Origin: Pithys albifrons albifrons
Taxonomy: Eukaryota > Chordata > Aves > Passeriformes > Thamnophilidae
Length of the DNA stretch: 64,000 nucleotides
Reading direction: 5' to 3'
Assembly: GCF_047495875.1 (NCBI RefSeq)
Contig: NC_092474.1
Location: 2,232,001-2,296,000, forward strand
Shown: one piece after another, positions 10,563-23,899 of the stretch
Layout of the letters: every line of letters starts with the position of its first letter
Position numbering within the stretch: the first letter of the stretch is position 1
The notes under the pieces: model-generated
What the model was told of the DNA's origin: nothing
What the model saw: only the letters and a program-made list of their open reading frames with translations
Database searches by the model: none
Position numbers and translations under genes: made by a program

Positions 10563-13500
10563 TGCAATGGGTTAATCAGTTCTAGGTGTTTCTCTGAAAG
10601 CAACTGCATCTTCTGAGTGACTGTCCTGAGACCTTCCCATTTCCTCTTCCCCCAAACCACACAAGGAACCCACGTGGCTTTTGCAGTCGATGCATGAAGG
10701 AGAAATGCTCATGGCAGGATGTCTCTGGCCAGGGCTGGCTGGTGTCGCCGCACTCAAAATGGGAGGGTGACGGAGAAAGGCAATTTCCTCTTAAATTAGT
10801 TGGCTGTTTCTCCTAAGAAAGGTGGAATTTTAATGAAAGTGCTTACTAATGGATGAGCCCAGAGGGAAGTGGGTTTGTGGTAAGGCCCGAACTTTATAGG
10901 CAAAGCCTTAGTCGTAAAAGGCCACAAAAGATGCTTACAGGGCTGAGCTTGGTCTGCTCAGGAATCAAGTGCTTGTACAGAGGGACAGTCTTCCTTTTCC
11001 CATAAAACATGCATTAAGGGTGCCAACTAAGTTGGTTCTCTTTTATATCAGTCACAAAAACAGTGGGAGGTTTAGTTCCTGTCAAACTTTATGGGCCATT
11101 TATGAAGAGACCTTCCCCAAAGTACTTCTCAGGCCAAATTAAAATAAATGGCACTGAAAAATTTTATAACACAATGCACAAACTGTTGTGGCAGTGGGAG
11201 AACATGTGCTCAAGACCTTTTCTGCCTCCCCTGTGCAGAGGAATTAGAATGGAATTTTAATTATTGTTCCTTTTATAGGCTTTTTCATTTTCAAACATTA
11301 CTGTAGTCTCATGGTTATCTTTGGGAGGGAGAGACTGTGGCTTTACATAGAGGTGAGAATATGTAGTGGCAGAGGTGCAGCTTCATGGCCCTCTTGAGGG
11401 GCATCTGCTCTGCAGAGAGATGAGGAAAACCATGGGAGATGGTGAATGTCAAGGGGGTGATGACTTGCATTGCTGAGGGGCTGTTGGACCCAGGTTTGAT
11501 GTGTGATGTGCTTGGATATCCTGTCTGGGTGCTTGGAGATGGTCAGAGAGAGGAAGAAATGAGCACACAAACACATGTTGAATCATAAATCTGGCTTCTC
11601 TTAATAAACTTGGCTTAAACTGGAGGGCTGTTTCCCTCTGATGTGGCTGTGCTGCTGCAGGGGAGGTATTTCACCCCATTACTTTGGGGGTTTTTAGTTA
11701 AAAAAAAAAAGACAAAAGGAAGGAGCCAATTTTCCTCAATGCCAGGAACAGCTGAAATATTTGGAGAGGAACAGTGTGGCTCAACTTACAGCAAGAAGGC
11801 TGTTAACAGGAGTAGTTGCAGTTCCCAGCTTACAGGTTGCACTTCTGTCTGGGGAGGAAAGCAGCACCCAAATACCTGTGGGAAGAGGGGGCAGCTCTGG
11901 GGAGCATTTTTAACAGAAATGGGTTGAGCAGTTACTTCTGCCAAAGCTGTCTCTGCTTCCCAGCTCCCTTGGTGAATGGCTGAACTCTGCATTTCCACGC
12001 TGGACTTACCATCCCAACAGCTTTATTGGAGGAGTGAAACAACAGCTTGCTCCTGCGGGAAGGGAGAGGAACAAGCTACCCCTCAGCAACCAAAGGGGCA
12101 GCAAGCAAAGGTGCCCTTGAAAGAGTTCCTCTTCCCCTCCTGCACACGTTTTCAGCAGAGGTCAGGGGTTCAGGCAGTAATGAAACTACACCACTGCCCC
12201 TTCCCATTGCATGTCTGATAAAAAATTAACAGTTAAATCCCTTTGCTGACCTTACAATATAGAACTGCTGTTACTTTGTTAATTTGTTAATTATTTTTCC
12301 CCATGAGGACGGTCTCTGGGGCCCAGAGAGGATGTGGTATCTCCATCCCCAGGGATACTCAGGCCAAGTTTGTTTCCTATGATGTTGTATCCATTCTGGT
12401 TCAAAGTCGAGTTACTAAACACCAGGACAGGGCACTGAAAGAAGCACCTGGGGCAAGCAGAGCTACAAACCAGTGTTCTCAATAATGCTGCATAACAATG
12501 CCATTATTCACCCTCCTCAAATACCTGTGACTTCATGATTTTGAGTCAAAGCTTTAAGACAGGGTTACACAATGCAGAAGATCTGAATGCTGTAAAACTC
12601 ACAAGTATCCAATTGCCTTCTAGTTTGGGTGTCGGGCGACAACAAAAAACACCAACTAGTAATGGAACACAAAGCCATTGTACTTGAGAAGTGACTAACC
12701 AGATTAATTTAATTTTTAATTTGTTCTGGGCAACATCAAAGTAGCAAAAAAGCTGTTAATCTTCCTGCTCTGAATAAGCTGTCTGCTAACAGGGAGGTGT
12801 GAGGGAAGGAGATGCCTATTAAAAGATTTTAATTAAGTGCAAGTGGCAGTATTACCCAGGGAGAAAGTAGTGCTGCCTTTTATTCTCTCTTAAGTGGTGT
12901 CTAGTTGGAGACACAGAGTAACACCCTGTCTGCCTGAGCCTTTCTGTGAGCTGGAGGAGTTCATAGCTGTTGGTTAAGGGATGTTTGCAGCGGTGTTGGG
13001 GCCACTGGGTGTTGTTTAATGCTGCAGAAGTGTGTTATGTTTGGGAGCCTGGTTGGGTTCTAAATACCCACTGCTGTGAGGGGCTCAGGTGTGCAGAGAG
13101 CACCAACAGCCTTTGAGCAGCACCAAGGATGATGCCAGGCCTTCCTGCACTCCCTGCAGGTGTTGGGAGACAGAGATGTCTGTTCCCTGCTGCTTTCTTC
13201 TTCCTACTAAGCTCATTGGCACTGAAAGGCAGAAGAATTATATTTTTCACTCTCCAAGATGGTCAGTATTAACAAGAGACCAGAATTTAGGACCTTCCTG
13301 CCTTGTCCATGCAACCCCACTGATGAAAAAGGGCTGCATGTCTGTAAGAAGAACTGGAACCAAACCTGCAAGAAGTGACTGGATGGGGAAGTTGCCTTCC
13401 CCTTCCTCACTGTCTGTGTGGAGCTGTGGGAGAAGACTGATGGTTCTGCCTGGTTTGCAGCCCTGCCTGCTTCTGGCCAGCCAGCACTTTAACCACAGCA

Positions 13501-16500
13501 GCACCTGGGTGGGTTTTGTCTAATTTACAGCACACAGGAGTGAAGGATAAATGAATATTGTGCCCTAGAAAGTTTCCTTGTGGATACTCTTCCTGCAGCT
13601 TTGCTGGCTGAGGTCTCCAGGGCTCATGGTGGCTCTTGTACAGCACCTTCCTCTTGGAGAAAAATGGTCCCCTTTGATTGTAGAATGTTTTGCTCAATGG
13701 GACAAATAACTCAAGGACCTTAATTTTGCAGTCTTTACTCTCACAGTAATTAAAGTCAGTCCAACAGAGTAGGAAAACGCCAAAATGAAAACAAATGAAG
13801 AAACTCCAAACAAAACCCACCTCAAAACCAACCCAACTCTTGAAAAAACCAAACTGCTGCTTTTACATAAGAATTATTTTTAACTGTATTTCCATTTTGC
13901 TGGAGTGTCTGACAAAAATATTTGCTTGTCAGTAAATTGCTGAAAAGTTGCTCTCTACTGGCAGAGTGACTTTACTTTGTCTGTGTATATATATTGAAAA
14001 AACATTTGGAGAGAAAAGTTGTGGTTTTAAATGAAAAATAGATTTTTACTGAGAAGTTATTCTCATCACAAACACTTCTAAAATATGAAAGATTTTGATT
14101 GCTCAGCATGTGTATCAGGCTTAGTATCTACTCATGTGAGGATAAGTCTTCCTATGTGACTCATCTCTCCTGCCCACAAGAAGCAATACCTTAAAGACTT
14201 GTGCCCAACTGGGCAAGATCTGAGTAGGATTTTTTGTGCTGTTAAAAAAAAAAAAAAAGCTGGAAGTTAATTTAAGTTAATATAATCTCAGTAATCACTG
14301 GATTTATTGCCCAGGAAAAAACTTAAAACCTTTCAGGCTCTTGGTTGGGCCAAAAGCTGAGATCATGGTTTGTGAACTTTGCTGCTTTGTACCAACAGGC
14401 AGGTGCTAATCATTCCCATACAGCTGAGCCACAATTTGCTGAACTCCTCTGTAAAACATTCCAGCTTTTCACAGTGCCCTCTTATGTGTGCTGCTTTACA
14501 AGGAAACTGTAAATTACAATTAAACCAGCCTGCAGTATATTATTTTCTTAGTTGATAGCAGATTGTTTTATGGGGGGAGCATATTAACAAGGGATGCCTG
14601 GGGCTGTGTGGTTTGGAGTGTCCAGCCCTTCAGTGCTTCAGGTTATGCACAGATAGGAACACATAACCCTCATTGATAATCAGGCTGCAAAGGGCTCTGT
14701 TGAGTAATTGCAGCATTAGTCTTCTCTAACTGAAGCTTCAAAGTAATTTCAGCTTTTTATAATTACAGAGCCAGTGGACTGTAACAATTTCCAAATGTTT
14801 TGGAGCTGATTTTAAAGCTGATCTGCAACATGTAGTTAAGATAAGTCTCAAAGGCCCAGATCCTGAAGAAATGCTTTGACAGGTGGGCTGAGACACCTTT
14901 TTTTTTTTTCTTCCTCCTATTAAGTAAAACCTGTTGGGGAAATCTTCACTGATGCATATAAGATTTACACAGACCACAAACTGCTCTGGATAAAGCAGTG
15001 CTGCTTAATGAGTTGGGGGAAACAGGGAGAAGAGATGCAAGGAGGATACAGAGACATGACCAAACTTGGAATGCTATAATGATAAATTTTATGCAAGCTT
15101 TATTAGAAAAATAGAATTTTCCTCTTTGTTTTTAAAGCATCAGTCTAGATCTTAATGTATCTCAGTGGATGATTTTGAAGCAAGGCCATTCCATTGATTA
15201 GAAACACCTCCCCTTCTAGGAAGTTTGGGTGGCTTATGGGGTTTCTGTGCTCCATATGTAAAGAAGAGCTTGTGGATCAAGGCTTCAAAGGCAGTGAAGT
15301 GCTTATAGCTGGTGATGAGGACCTTAAGAGGATTCTCAAAAGCACCTGAGCGTGTTGCCTCAGTCATTCATTCTTGGTTTTTGTGCATAAATAAGCCTGA
15401 AAACTGTGCCTGAGGGACACAGATGGTGGCCATCCCCTCAGTTGTCTCATCCTGGTGACCTAGTCTTAATGTCTTTCCCAGTAAAGCTTTTCATGGCTGA
15501 ATGTAAGGCTGGATATATTAATGCACTTGACATTCATCCAGTGAATAACCCTCAACTACTTTTCAGGAATGTAAGGCTTCAATTACCCCGTCTAGGATTA
15601 TAAAAAATAGATCATGATCTCCATTGTTTCCCAGATTGCCTGAAAGCCATAGGAAATATTCTGGGGGAGAGCTTAGGAACTATTAGAAGAATACCTGGAA
15701 AAGAAGGGAGGAAAAATGATGTAACTGATTCTGGCCTGGCAGTTATTGAAATTAAGTGTCTGACATGTGGTATGGGGAGGGAATTGAGGAGGTTCCTGGC
15801 CAGCTCAAGGGAACAAGATCAGGTTTATATTGGAAATAAAACACAGGAGTGGGCTGAAGGAGTAAGGTGCAAATGGCAGCTGACTACAGAACTCAATAGA
15901 ACTGGCAAAAGTTTGCTTTCTTCCTTCCCATTTTGATGGTGTTATCAGGGCTTGGGCCTGCTGGTTGGTAAGGTCTTTGCATCTTGCTTTCCAAGGAGCT
16001 GAAGCACATAAATGTTTCTGCAGATGCCTGTGTGGTGTGTCTGGGCTCCCCAGCTGGGCAGGAGGCTCTGTCAGCACCCTCGGGGCTCATTGGATTTCAA
16101 GTGAGTGAGGGCTGTCTGGGGCAGTGGATACTGGTCTAGTAACTGAGGTACTGACTGTTTGAAACTGTTCTCAGAGGCTTTAAATGCAGATTTACATGGG
16201 AGGTAAAAGTCTCCAGGGATCTCAATATGAGAAGCAGTGCTGGTGGTACCTTGTGGCCCTCTCTCTCCAAAGTGAGCAAGAGGAGGATGAGCAGTGCTCA
16301 TGAAGTTCAGAGAGTCAAGTGTGCCTGTCCTTACTCTATGGTTTGAGCAAGGCCGTGCTGTTGGGTTTGGTTTCTCCTGCTTTGTGCATAACACCTTGAA
16401 AATCAGGTGTGAAGAGCCTTTGTCTCCTTCCCTGCGAGCCTTCCTTGCCTGCTCGCTATCCTGAGTTTGGAACTCAGGGATATCATCTTGCCTCTGTGTG

Positions 16501-19500
16501 TATATTTGCAATGTGGAAAGCAACTTTTATTGGAAACAAGAGTCTTATTTAAAATAAGAAAGAGAGCAAAGAATTTTTATCCTTTCATGAAGTTGCTCCA
16601 AACCTTCAAAGTGTTTTTGTAATTGTGTTTATGGCTAAAAGATTGATTATTTAAGTCTGTGTTGGAGTATACATTTTAGTATGAAGTAATGGCTCATGAC
16701 AAACCAGCTCAGGAATGCTTTTGAGTTTTTCAGGAATTTTTTTTTAAACTGGATGAGGAGGGAAGAGTGTGAGGCACTAAGTTTAGCATTTCAAAACATC
16801 TGGATCTGGTCTATGGTTTATTTTTTAATGTGTTTTCCATGAGTCTAGTTAAACAACCACATGGCTTGATGGCAAAATGAATGCAAGTGTAGTGTTTGGA
16901 AGGGAACCCTGGATAAAAGTTTGCTTGCTAACTCCAGTCAAGTGATACTCTCTTGTTTCTGGTTTGGTTGTGTAGATTCACAGAGAGCCCATCTTGGCTG
17001 CTGCTGTTCCTTTTCTCTGCCAAAAGCTGCTAAACATAAAGCAGGCAAAGGAAGTACTAAATTACAGAGCACCTAATCTTTAGTCCTTTGTTTAATCTCA
17101 GATGAGTCTCCCAGATCTCATAAACTAGAAATGAGGCCAACCAGAAGATGCTCCAGAACCTGCACCTGAGCAAAGGGTCTCCTGTGGCTGCAGAGGCAGG
17201 AGCAGAGAGGGATGACTGATAATGGATTTTCTAGACATTGCTATTGCAGAGCTGCTGAGAGCTGCTCCTCTGATGGGCTGTCAGTACACCAGCATAGTGT
17301 AGCAAGAACTGGTTGCTGTTTAACTGTTACTCATTTTGGGCACACTGAAGGGTATTTCTGGGGGGTTTTGGGTTTTTTTGTTAGTAGAAAATAGATATGG
17401 TTGTATTGCAATGGAATTCATAAGGACCTCATTGCTGATAGACTGGCAGAAGTAACACCTTAGATCATCTCTGCTTATGAGTGATCTTCAACCACTGCTC
17501 TTTGCCTTCCTGCCTGGTATCCTCCTTCTTGTATCTATTTCCCCACCTTTTTTCTCTCTTCCAAGCATGTGTTTTTCTTGTGTTGCTGCTTTCAGCTTGG
17601 CCCAAATGCTGTTTAGGCCTCAATCCTGCATTTGAGTTAGGGGAGTGGAGGTGGCTGAGGCACAACTGGGGACAACTCTTGGGGACTGTGAGGGTCCATC
17701 CCCAGAAGAGTTTGAACCTTCCCTAAAACTCCCTGTCACTCACTGCCATTCTGTCCTAACAGTGACATGCATTGGCAGCATGATGTGACAGAGGCAGCTG
17801 CAGACATCACACAAACTTGTTACTAATTCACTTTTTTCCACTGACATGTGAACCTCTTGTGTCTCTGCACTGGTTGTCTGTGAGGGCTTTGTGGTCTCTC
17901 TCAAGCCTATAGAGCTGGGCACAGGCCAATGCAGGCTGAGGGTGCAGAGAAGTGTGTAGGCAAAAGATAGTGCCCTTTACAAGGTAAGGATGTTTGGTTT
18001 GGTGTTTTTTTTATTATTTTCCAGCATATGGCACTAAAAATTCTTGATCTGATCAGTTTAAAAGTGTAAGTTGTTGTCGGGTACAACTTGGTGTTCTTTG
18101 AATCTAGACAGGATATGTAGAGGTCATTCTGAAAAACTTCTATTTCCCCAAAAAGACTGGAAATTGTGTTGAATTGATGAGTAGAGAGCTGATCTCTTGC
18201 AAAACTCTTGCGGGAAGGATTGGATGGCAGGGCCTATACAGGCAGTCAAGGGAACAGACAGATTCCTTAGGAAGGCCATGAGGGAATCCCAAAGGGAGAG
18301 AGAAGCTGCAGAAGGATAGAGAAAGTCATGTGTTGGTATTTAGGTGCTTCTTTGAGGATATTCTCTGTGCTTCAAGGTCGTATCTAGTCTACATGCATGG
18401 AATACATGGGATATTAGTGTGTAGATGAAAAAAAGGATGCTGGAGATGGAACCAAGGGTAGTGCCATTTGTCTTCAGTGACATGTAGAGATTCCTGAGCT
18501 GAGGAGCAGAAGGGTTAACCACTCTGTGTATTAAGGCTACAAAAAGCTGTTCAACCAGGAACATAAATTACTGAACCTGCTATTCACAAAGACACATATC
18601 AGACATAAAACAACTGCCACAGCTTTTCACATGTCTTATTGTGCTTCATCTCATGGTGATGACTGGAGTGCTCTGGGACTACTTTTCAAAGTATTCTCCT
18701 TTGTATCTCAAGAATACACAGTGGCTCAGCCTTGACATCCATCTTCATGTGTGAGGAGAATGCCAGGTCACCAGTGACATAGCTGCAAACATGTTATCAA
18801 CATCTTCTGATTGCTTCCAAGCAAGTGTTCTTGTCCTGCATAAGACAGACAGCATTTAGATGTTCCCTTCCTGAATATCTTACTAGATTTTTATGTACTC
18901 TGAATTATGGGAAGTACAAACACTATACACTTTTTTCCTGCCTTTTGGTTTGCAGGGAGTCAGTGACTCCAGTGACCACTGAATTCTTTCATTCCCAGGA
19001 TGGTCCTACTCAGAAGTGAATATGTGAAAATCCCAATCCTGGAGAGCTGCTGAGGTCCAGATCTGGAGAGATAATACTCAACTAACCAGATAGTCATGCA
19101 CTTCTGTCCCCTCTGTTTAAAAGCAGATATTGCCATGCTCTTTATCCAGTTAAACTGAACAAATAAGGAATTAATGTTGCTGGATCAGGATTTTTCATTC
19201 CCTTCCCAGCCATCTCACCAGAGTAATCAACAACTTGCCAGCCTTCTGCCTGTCTCACATTTATGCTTGGGAAGTTGCAAAATTGGTATGTGTGTATGCA
19301 AAGCTGCTGACCATTGAGCTGAGGTCTGCTGGAAAGGGTTGTGGGAAACCTTATGCCAAGAGGAAAAATATCTCAGTGCCTTTAATTTTTAGCACTCAGC
19401 TAAATAGCTCATATTTCCTCTCATGCCTCTGAGCTGGAAATAAGCCCAGTCTCCTTTGGAAAGTGGAGTTAAAAGGCAGGGCAGGGCTCCTGTTTGTGTT

Positions 19501-19965
19501 GTGGCAGAAGCATTCTGTCTCCTTTGGTTAGCATCAACACACAAAAATTGTTGACTTCACCTCTACTTGTTTATCCCCCGTGTGCAGGTTGTGTTTGCTC
19601 TTGTTGTCTGGGAGGGTTGACAGAGACCTGGGATTGGAGCAAGTTGGCTCTGCGGGCTCTGTCTGAGCCTGGTGTGGGCACAGGGATGGGGCAGAGCAGA
19701 GACCTGAGTGCTGGGCTGGGGGACAGGGAGTTAAGCAGGTAAAAACTTGTGTGTAAATATTTGCCTTCTCAGACCAGCAGCTCTGCAAGAAGCAGGTCCC
19801 AGAGCACACAAAACCATCCAGCCCTTCCCAGCACTGGCCATTGCAGCTCTGAAGCTGGTTGGGTCCAGCAATGCCCAGTTGTGCTTGTATTAATATTAAA
19901 TATAAGCAGTAGGGTTAGGCTAGCCCTGTTTTTTTAACAGCTCTACAATGAACTGTCTTGCCCTG
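10563..19965. other. Long unique stretch, no gene seen
   Basis: About 9.4 kb with no recognisable gene, RNA or repeat family. Minor features are an A-run near 11700-11711, a G-poor, CAAAAC-rich segment at about 13775-13860, an A15-type run near 14243-14259, and a T-run near 14899-14911. Open frames up to 150 codons (for example 16071-16523, minus strand) lack protein-like features and are expected by chance. Several 100-200 bp AT-rich parts could be conserved non-coding DNA but have no distinguishing pattern. Confidence 0.55.
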
Positions 19966-20483
19966 CCCTCTTTTTTTTTCTTTTTTCTTTTTTCTTTTTT
20001 TTTCTTTTTCTTTTCTTTTTTCTTTTTTTCTCTTTTTTTTTCTTTTTTTTCTCTTTTTTTTTCTCTTTTTTTCTTTTTTTCTCTTTTTTTCTTTTTTCTT
20101 TTTTTCTTTTTTCTTTTTTTTTCTTTTTTTTCTTTTTTTTCTTTTTTTTCTTTTTTTCTTTTTTTCTTTTTCTTTTTTTTTCTTTTTTTTTCTTTTTTTT
20201 CTTTTTTTCTTTTTTTTCTTTTTTTTCTTTTTTTTCTTTTTTCTTTTTTTTTCTTTTTTTTTCTTTTTTTTTCTTTTTTTTTCTTTTTTTTCTTTTTTTT
20301 TCTTTTTTTTTCTTTTTTTTTCTTTTTTTTTCTTTTTTTTTCTTTTTTTTTCTTTTTTTTTCTTTTTTTTTCTTTTTTTTTCTTTTTTTTTCTTTTTTTT
20401 TCTTTTTTTTTCTTTTTTTTTCTTTTTTTTTCTTTTTTTTTCTTTTTTTTTCTTTTTTTTTTTCTTTTTTTTTTCTTTTTCTT
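19966..20483 (+). repeat. 518-nt pure polypyrimidine tract (T-rich, spaced C)
   Basis: Every base from 19966 to 20483 on the plus strand is C or T; the first purine after it is the A at 20484. The tract is T-runs of about 4 to 10 separated by single cytosines. The left half is irregular (spacings about 5 to 10), and the right part settles into a fixed 10-bp period. Long open frames over it (phenylalanine/leucine-rich on one strand, lysine/glutamate-rich on the other) are only translations of the repeat. Such homopurine-homopyrimidine DNA can form triplex (H-DNA) structures and excludes nucleosomes. Its length may be inaccurate in any assembly because polymerases slip on it. Confidence 0.98.
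20243..20461 (+). repeat. 10-bp tandem array (C followed by nine T)
   Basis: Within the polypyrimidine tract, cytosines fall at 20243, 20253, 20263, 20273 and 20283, then, after one 9-bp step, at 20292, 20302 and on to 20452 without a break. That gives 17 evenly spaced cytosines in the main block and 22 overall. The next spacing is 12 bp. The 10-bp period is close to one DNA helical turn, so on the minus strand A-tracts recur in phase. Homogeneity here against irregularity upstream suggests recent expansion from the right-hand side. Confidence 0.95.
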
Positions 20484-21546
20484 ACCATAATCTAAACCAA
20501 AATCCTGGTTTAGCCACAGCCAAGTGACTGAGAAATGCTCAGAGCTAATGCTGGAGCCCTGGTCCTTCTGTGCACTATGCCTGGCTGTGGCTCTGTAGCA
20601 ATCTTTTCTAGCTCTGCAGTTTTCCAGTTTTTCAAAATTGCCTTTCCCATGACCAAACCCAGAATCAGAAGAGGTGCATTTATCCCTCTACCAGTTCTTC
20701 CAGTCAACCTCCCTCTTCTACTGTTTTCCCCAAATGTTTGTCTGAAGTACAACACCCACTGACACAGATACACATCCAACAGTTTGAGTCCAGGACTGCA
20801 GCAGTGAGCTACCAGCTTTCCCCACCCCAAAACCTGGATTCAAAGGAGCCTAGTCTGGAACATGAACAGATGACCTCTCCTTGCACTGCAAAATAAGCCT
20901 TTTAACTTTTATGTATTATTTCCTGTCTTATATGCTGATATGGCTCGGGCACAAACTTAAGTACTGACACTCACAAGGGTCAGTTTGAAATCTGTATTTG
21001 CCATAATCCTGAAGAGTTTAGCTACTTGTTCACACTGGTAACACATCTACTCCCCCAGTGCTGGGAGGCAGAGCTGATTTTTGGGGAGGGGGGGCTGTCT
21101 CTGCTCAGACACACCCAGTTCCAGCAGGTTTTCCAGTGCTGGGTGGTGATTTCGGCCTCTGTTTCTTCCAGTCTCTGAGGAAACAGTCAGTCTGAAACAA
21201 TGACTCAAAGCTCACGTGGGCTTTCCATTGTGGTGTTTGGGGGGGAAAAACCCTTAGGGGATGTTTTTTGTCTTCTGCTGGAGGGCTTTCACTCCAGTAG
21301 AGAACCATAATAATACCAGAAATTCATAATGCTTTGCTCTAGCTCCTGTTAGGAGTTTGACTAATTTGCCAACAGGCTCCAAGGAGACTGCAAGCTGCTC
21401 TCTGGGAGGAGTTTGAAGCTGTGTGACATGGAGATGGGGCAGCACAGTGCTGGTGTGGGGTGGGGAAGGCTTTCTCACTTCCACGGACAGGTCAGGTGCT
21501 CCCTGCCTGCAGGGGTGGCTGATTCTCCAGGAGGATGGTAGATCCA
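20484..21546. other. Unique DNA, no gene seen
   Basis: No gene or repeat family was recognised between the polypyrimidine tract and the CR1 copy. A G-rich run occurs at about 21083-21094. Confidence 0.5.
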
Positions 21547-22177
21547 GTGTGCCCAGGTGGCCAAGAAGGCCAGTGGGATCCTGTCCTGTATCAAAAATAG
21601 CGTGGCCAGCAAGCCCAGGGCAGTGACCCTTCCCCTGGACTCTGCCTTGGGGAGGCCACACCTTGAGTGTTGTGTTCAGTTCTGGGCCCCTCAGTTGAGG
21701 AAAGAGATTGAGGGGCTGGAGCGGGACCAGAGAAGAGCAACGAGGCTGGAGAAGGGACTGGAGCACAAGTGCTGTGGGGAGAGGCTGAGGGAGCTGGGGG
21801 TGTTCAGCCTGGAGAAGAGGAGGCTCAGAGGTGACCTCAGCACTGTCTGGAACTGCCTGAAGGGAAGTTCTGGCCAGGTGGGGGTTGGTCTCTTCTCCCA
21901 GGCACTCAGCAATAGGACAAGGGGGCACGATGGGCTCAAGCTCTGCCAGGGGAAATTGAAGTTGGAGAGCAGAAAAAAATTCTTTGCAGAGAGAGTGCTC
22001 AGGCATTGGAATGGGCTGCCCAGAGAGGGGGTGGATTCACCATCCCTGGAGATTTTTAAACTGAGCTTGGCCATGGCACTGAGTGCCATGATCTGGTAAA
22101 GGGACTGGAGTTGGACCAAGGGTTGGACTTGATGATCTCGGAGCTCTTTTCCAACCCAATCCATTCTATGATTCTAT
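21547..22177 (+). mobile_element. CR1 LINE, 5'-truncated 3' end
   Basis: A 631-bp CR1 fragment in forward orientation. It begins at about 21547 in the 'gtgtgcccaggtggccaag' region of ORF2, runs through the conserved 'gagaggctgagggagctggg' and 'ttcagcctggagaagaggag' blocks, passes the ORF2 stop at 22097-22099, and ends in the family's tail ATTCTATG-ATTCTAT at 22163-22177. It is the best preserved of the three copies in the window. Its 5' truncation point lies close to that of the copy at 36.7 kb. Confidence 0.96.
21548..22099 (+). pseudogene. CR1 ORF2 C-terminal fragment, open but 5'-truncated
   Basis: About 183 codons remain open to the native TAA. Recognisable CR1 blocks in order are VAKKASGIL near the start, [15 protein letters not shown], the arginine-rich [13 protein letters not shown] segment, [19 protein letters not shown], and [17 protein letters not shown] near the end. 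These all lie downstream of the reverse-transcriptase catalytic core, which is missing along with the endonuclease. No start codon is native: a GTG at 21557 is just a codon in the frame. The absence of internal stops suggests a fairly young insertion or short residual length, not function. Confidence 0.9.
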
Positions 22178-23899
22178 CTCCAAGCAGGATGAGGGATCAC
22201 TGCTGTGGAGCTTTTATGGAGGATACTGAGCTAAGAATCAAGTAATTGTAAAAGCCAGGAGCATTTCCACAAAGCTGAGCACTGAGTTGAGATGGCTTTT
22301 GGGGCAGGCTCAGCTGAGCAGCTGGTAATATGAAAATAAACAAGGTATTCTGTGGAGATTTGGTTGGGCAGTTGAAAGACAATTCACCCACAATTCATCT
22401 GCTGCATTTCTGACAGATGAATTAAATAAAATATCTTGACAAAGAGCTTGAGGTCAGTTTTTTTCCCGGGCTGGAGAGACTAAATCAGAAGACTGCACCT
22501 TTCATGGAAGGCAGTCAAGCTCTTTTCCACCAAACATTTGGATGTCAACATGAGCAGCTTGAGCCTTTGTAAGATTATAGACTTTTTCACGTGTCAGTCA
22601 AAATATCCTGGGGAGAAAAGTGTCACATTCTTCCTCTCTGTTACTGGCACTCATGTTTTGTAAAACACATAGCTTTTTATTTAAAATAGATCTGCAGATA
22701 TAAAAGCTGAACACAAACTATCAGGAAGTTGGCTGGTCTCTAGAAGAGATGCCTGCTGAGAATGTAAAATTAATTTGCTGCATGTGAAAAATGCTGGCTG
22801 TGGGGACAGATGATAGGAAGGTGTCTGAAGGAGAATTCCATGGGTATGTTTCCTCTGACTTGCAAAGCAAAATAGTCCAATTCTGTTCCCAAAGGACTGT
22901 TTCTGAGGTAAACTGGTAATCTGATCTTTACTCCTTTCATACTGGTTTACTCTTTGCTAGTCTCTGTTTTCCAGCACAAACCAGTTTTGCTTATCTCACA
23001 AGGACAGTGAACAGGCAGAGGGTCCTGGGCTTTGCCAGTGACAGGTGCCTCAGTCAGGGGTGAATGATGTTTCTGGTCTTGGTGAAATGCTCAGGGCCTT
23101 TGATAACATGTCCATGCTTCCCCCACAGAAGAACTGTTAGGAATTGGTTGACAGATCCATCTTAAGAGTAACAATTAAAAAATAATGTTCTTGGACTGAA
23201 TTACTTGTTTCCCTGATTAAATAAACTAAAGCATCAATGTTTTTCCACATGCATAAGAAAGTCTAAACATGCCAGGCCCAAAAGCATTGCAGAACCAGAA
23301 CAGAGACAATTTCTCTCAACTGACTGTGACATCTGTAGGATCTTCCTTCTTTCTCTGGCACCCAACTGCATTACCATCAGGGAAAGGGCTCTGGTGATGG
23401 CAGACCAAGGGCTGCAGGCTCACTTGCAGGACATGGTTTGCCTGTTGGACACGTGAGGTTTGGTGTAAGAAGATGAAGCTGTGTCTGTATCTCTGTGGTG
23501 CTCTGCTGAATTTCACCTCTGGGTTACAGCAAGTCACGATTTTCCTGGTCTGTATTAGATTTACACTTACACAGAAAATGTGGAGAGAGACAGGTGCTTA
23601 ATTGCCAATTTGAGAAAAGAAAGAGTAAGGAAAAACACATCCCTCTTTCTCTTTCCAGAAGATGTGAGGTGCTTGCTCCAACCTACCTCTGTCATTAACA
23701 CCTGTGAGGTCTTGCCTGGAGGCACAAACCAGAAGATCCAAACTGTAGTTTCAGGATCCTTAAGGCTTCTTGGTGGAACTGAACATTGCTTCAAATTGAT
23801 TGTTAAATCAGGGAGTGTGGGCGTAGCTCATTCCATTATAATCCCCACAAATTGCTTTGTAATCGAAAGCTTTTGTTCCAGTGTCAAGTGGTTAAGCAC
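22178..23899. other. Unique DNA, no gene seen
   Basis: No gene or repeat was recognised. The open frame at 23580-23906 (plus strand, about 108 codons) has a mixed, protein-like composition but no domain or splice context, and is within chance length. Confidence 0.5.

Noticed and set aside
19943..20527. Three open frames of 180-189 codons (poly-Phe/Leu and poly-Lys/Glu)
   Set aside because: They are translations of the polypyrimidine repeat on its two strands and have no independent evidence of coding.
21254..22006. 250-codon minus-strand open frame, the longest in the window
   Set aside because: It is antisense to the plus-strand CR1 ORF2 fragment, and the same antisense frame appears over the other CR1 copies, so it is a shadow of CR1 sequence.
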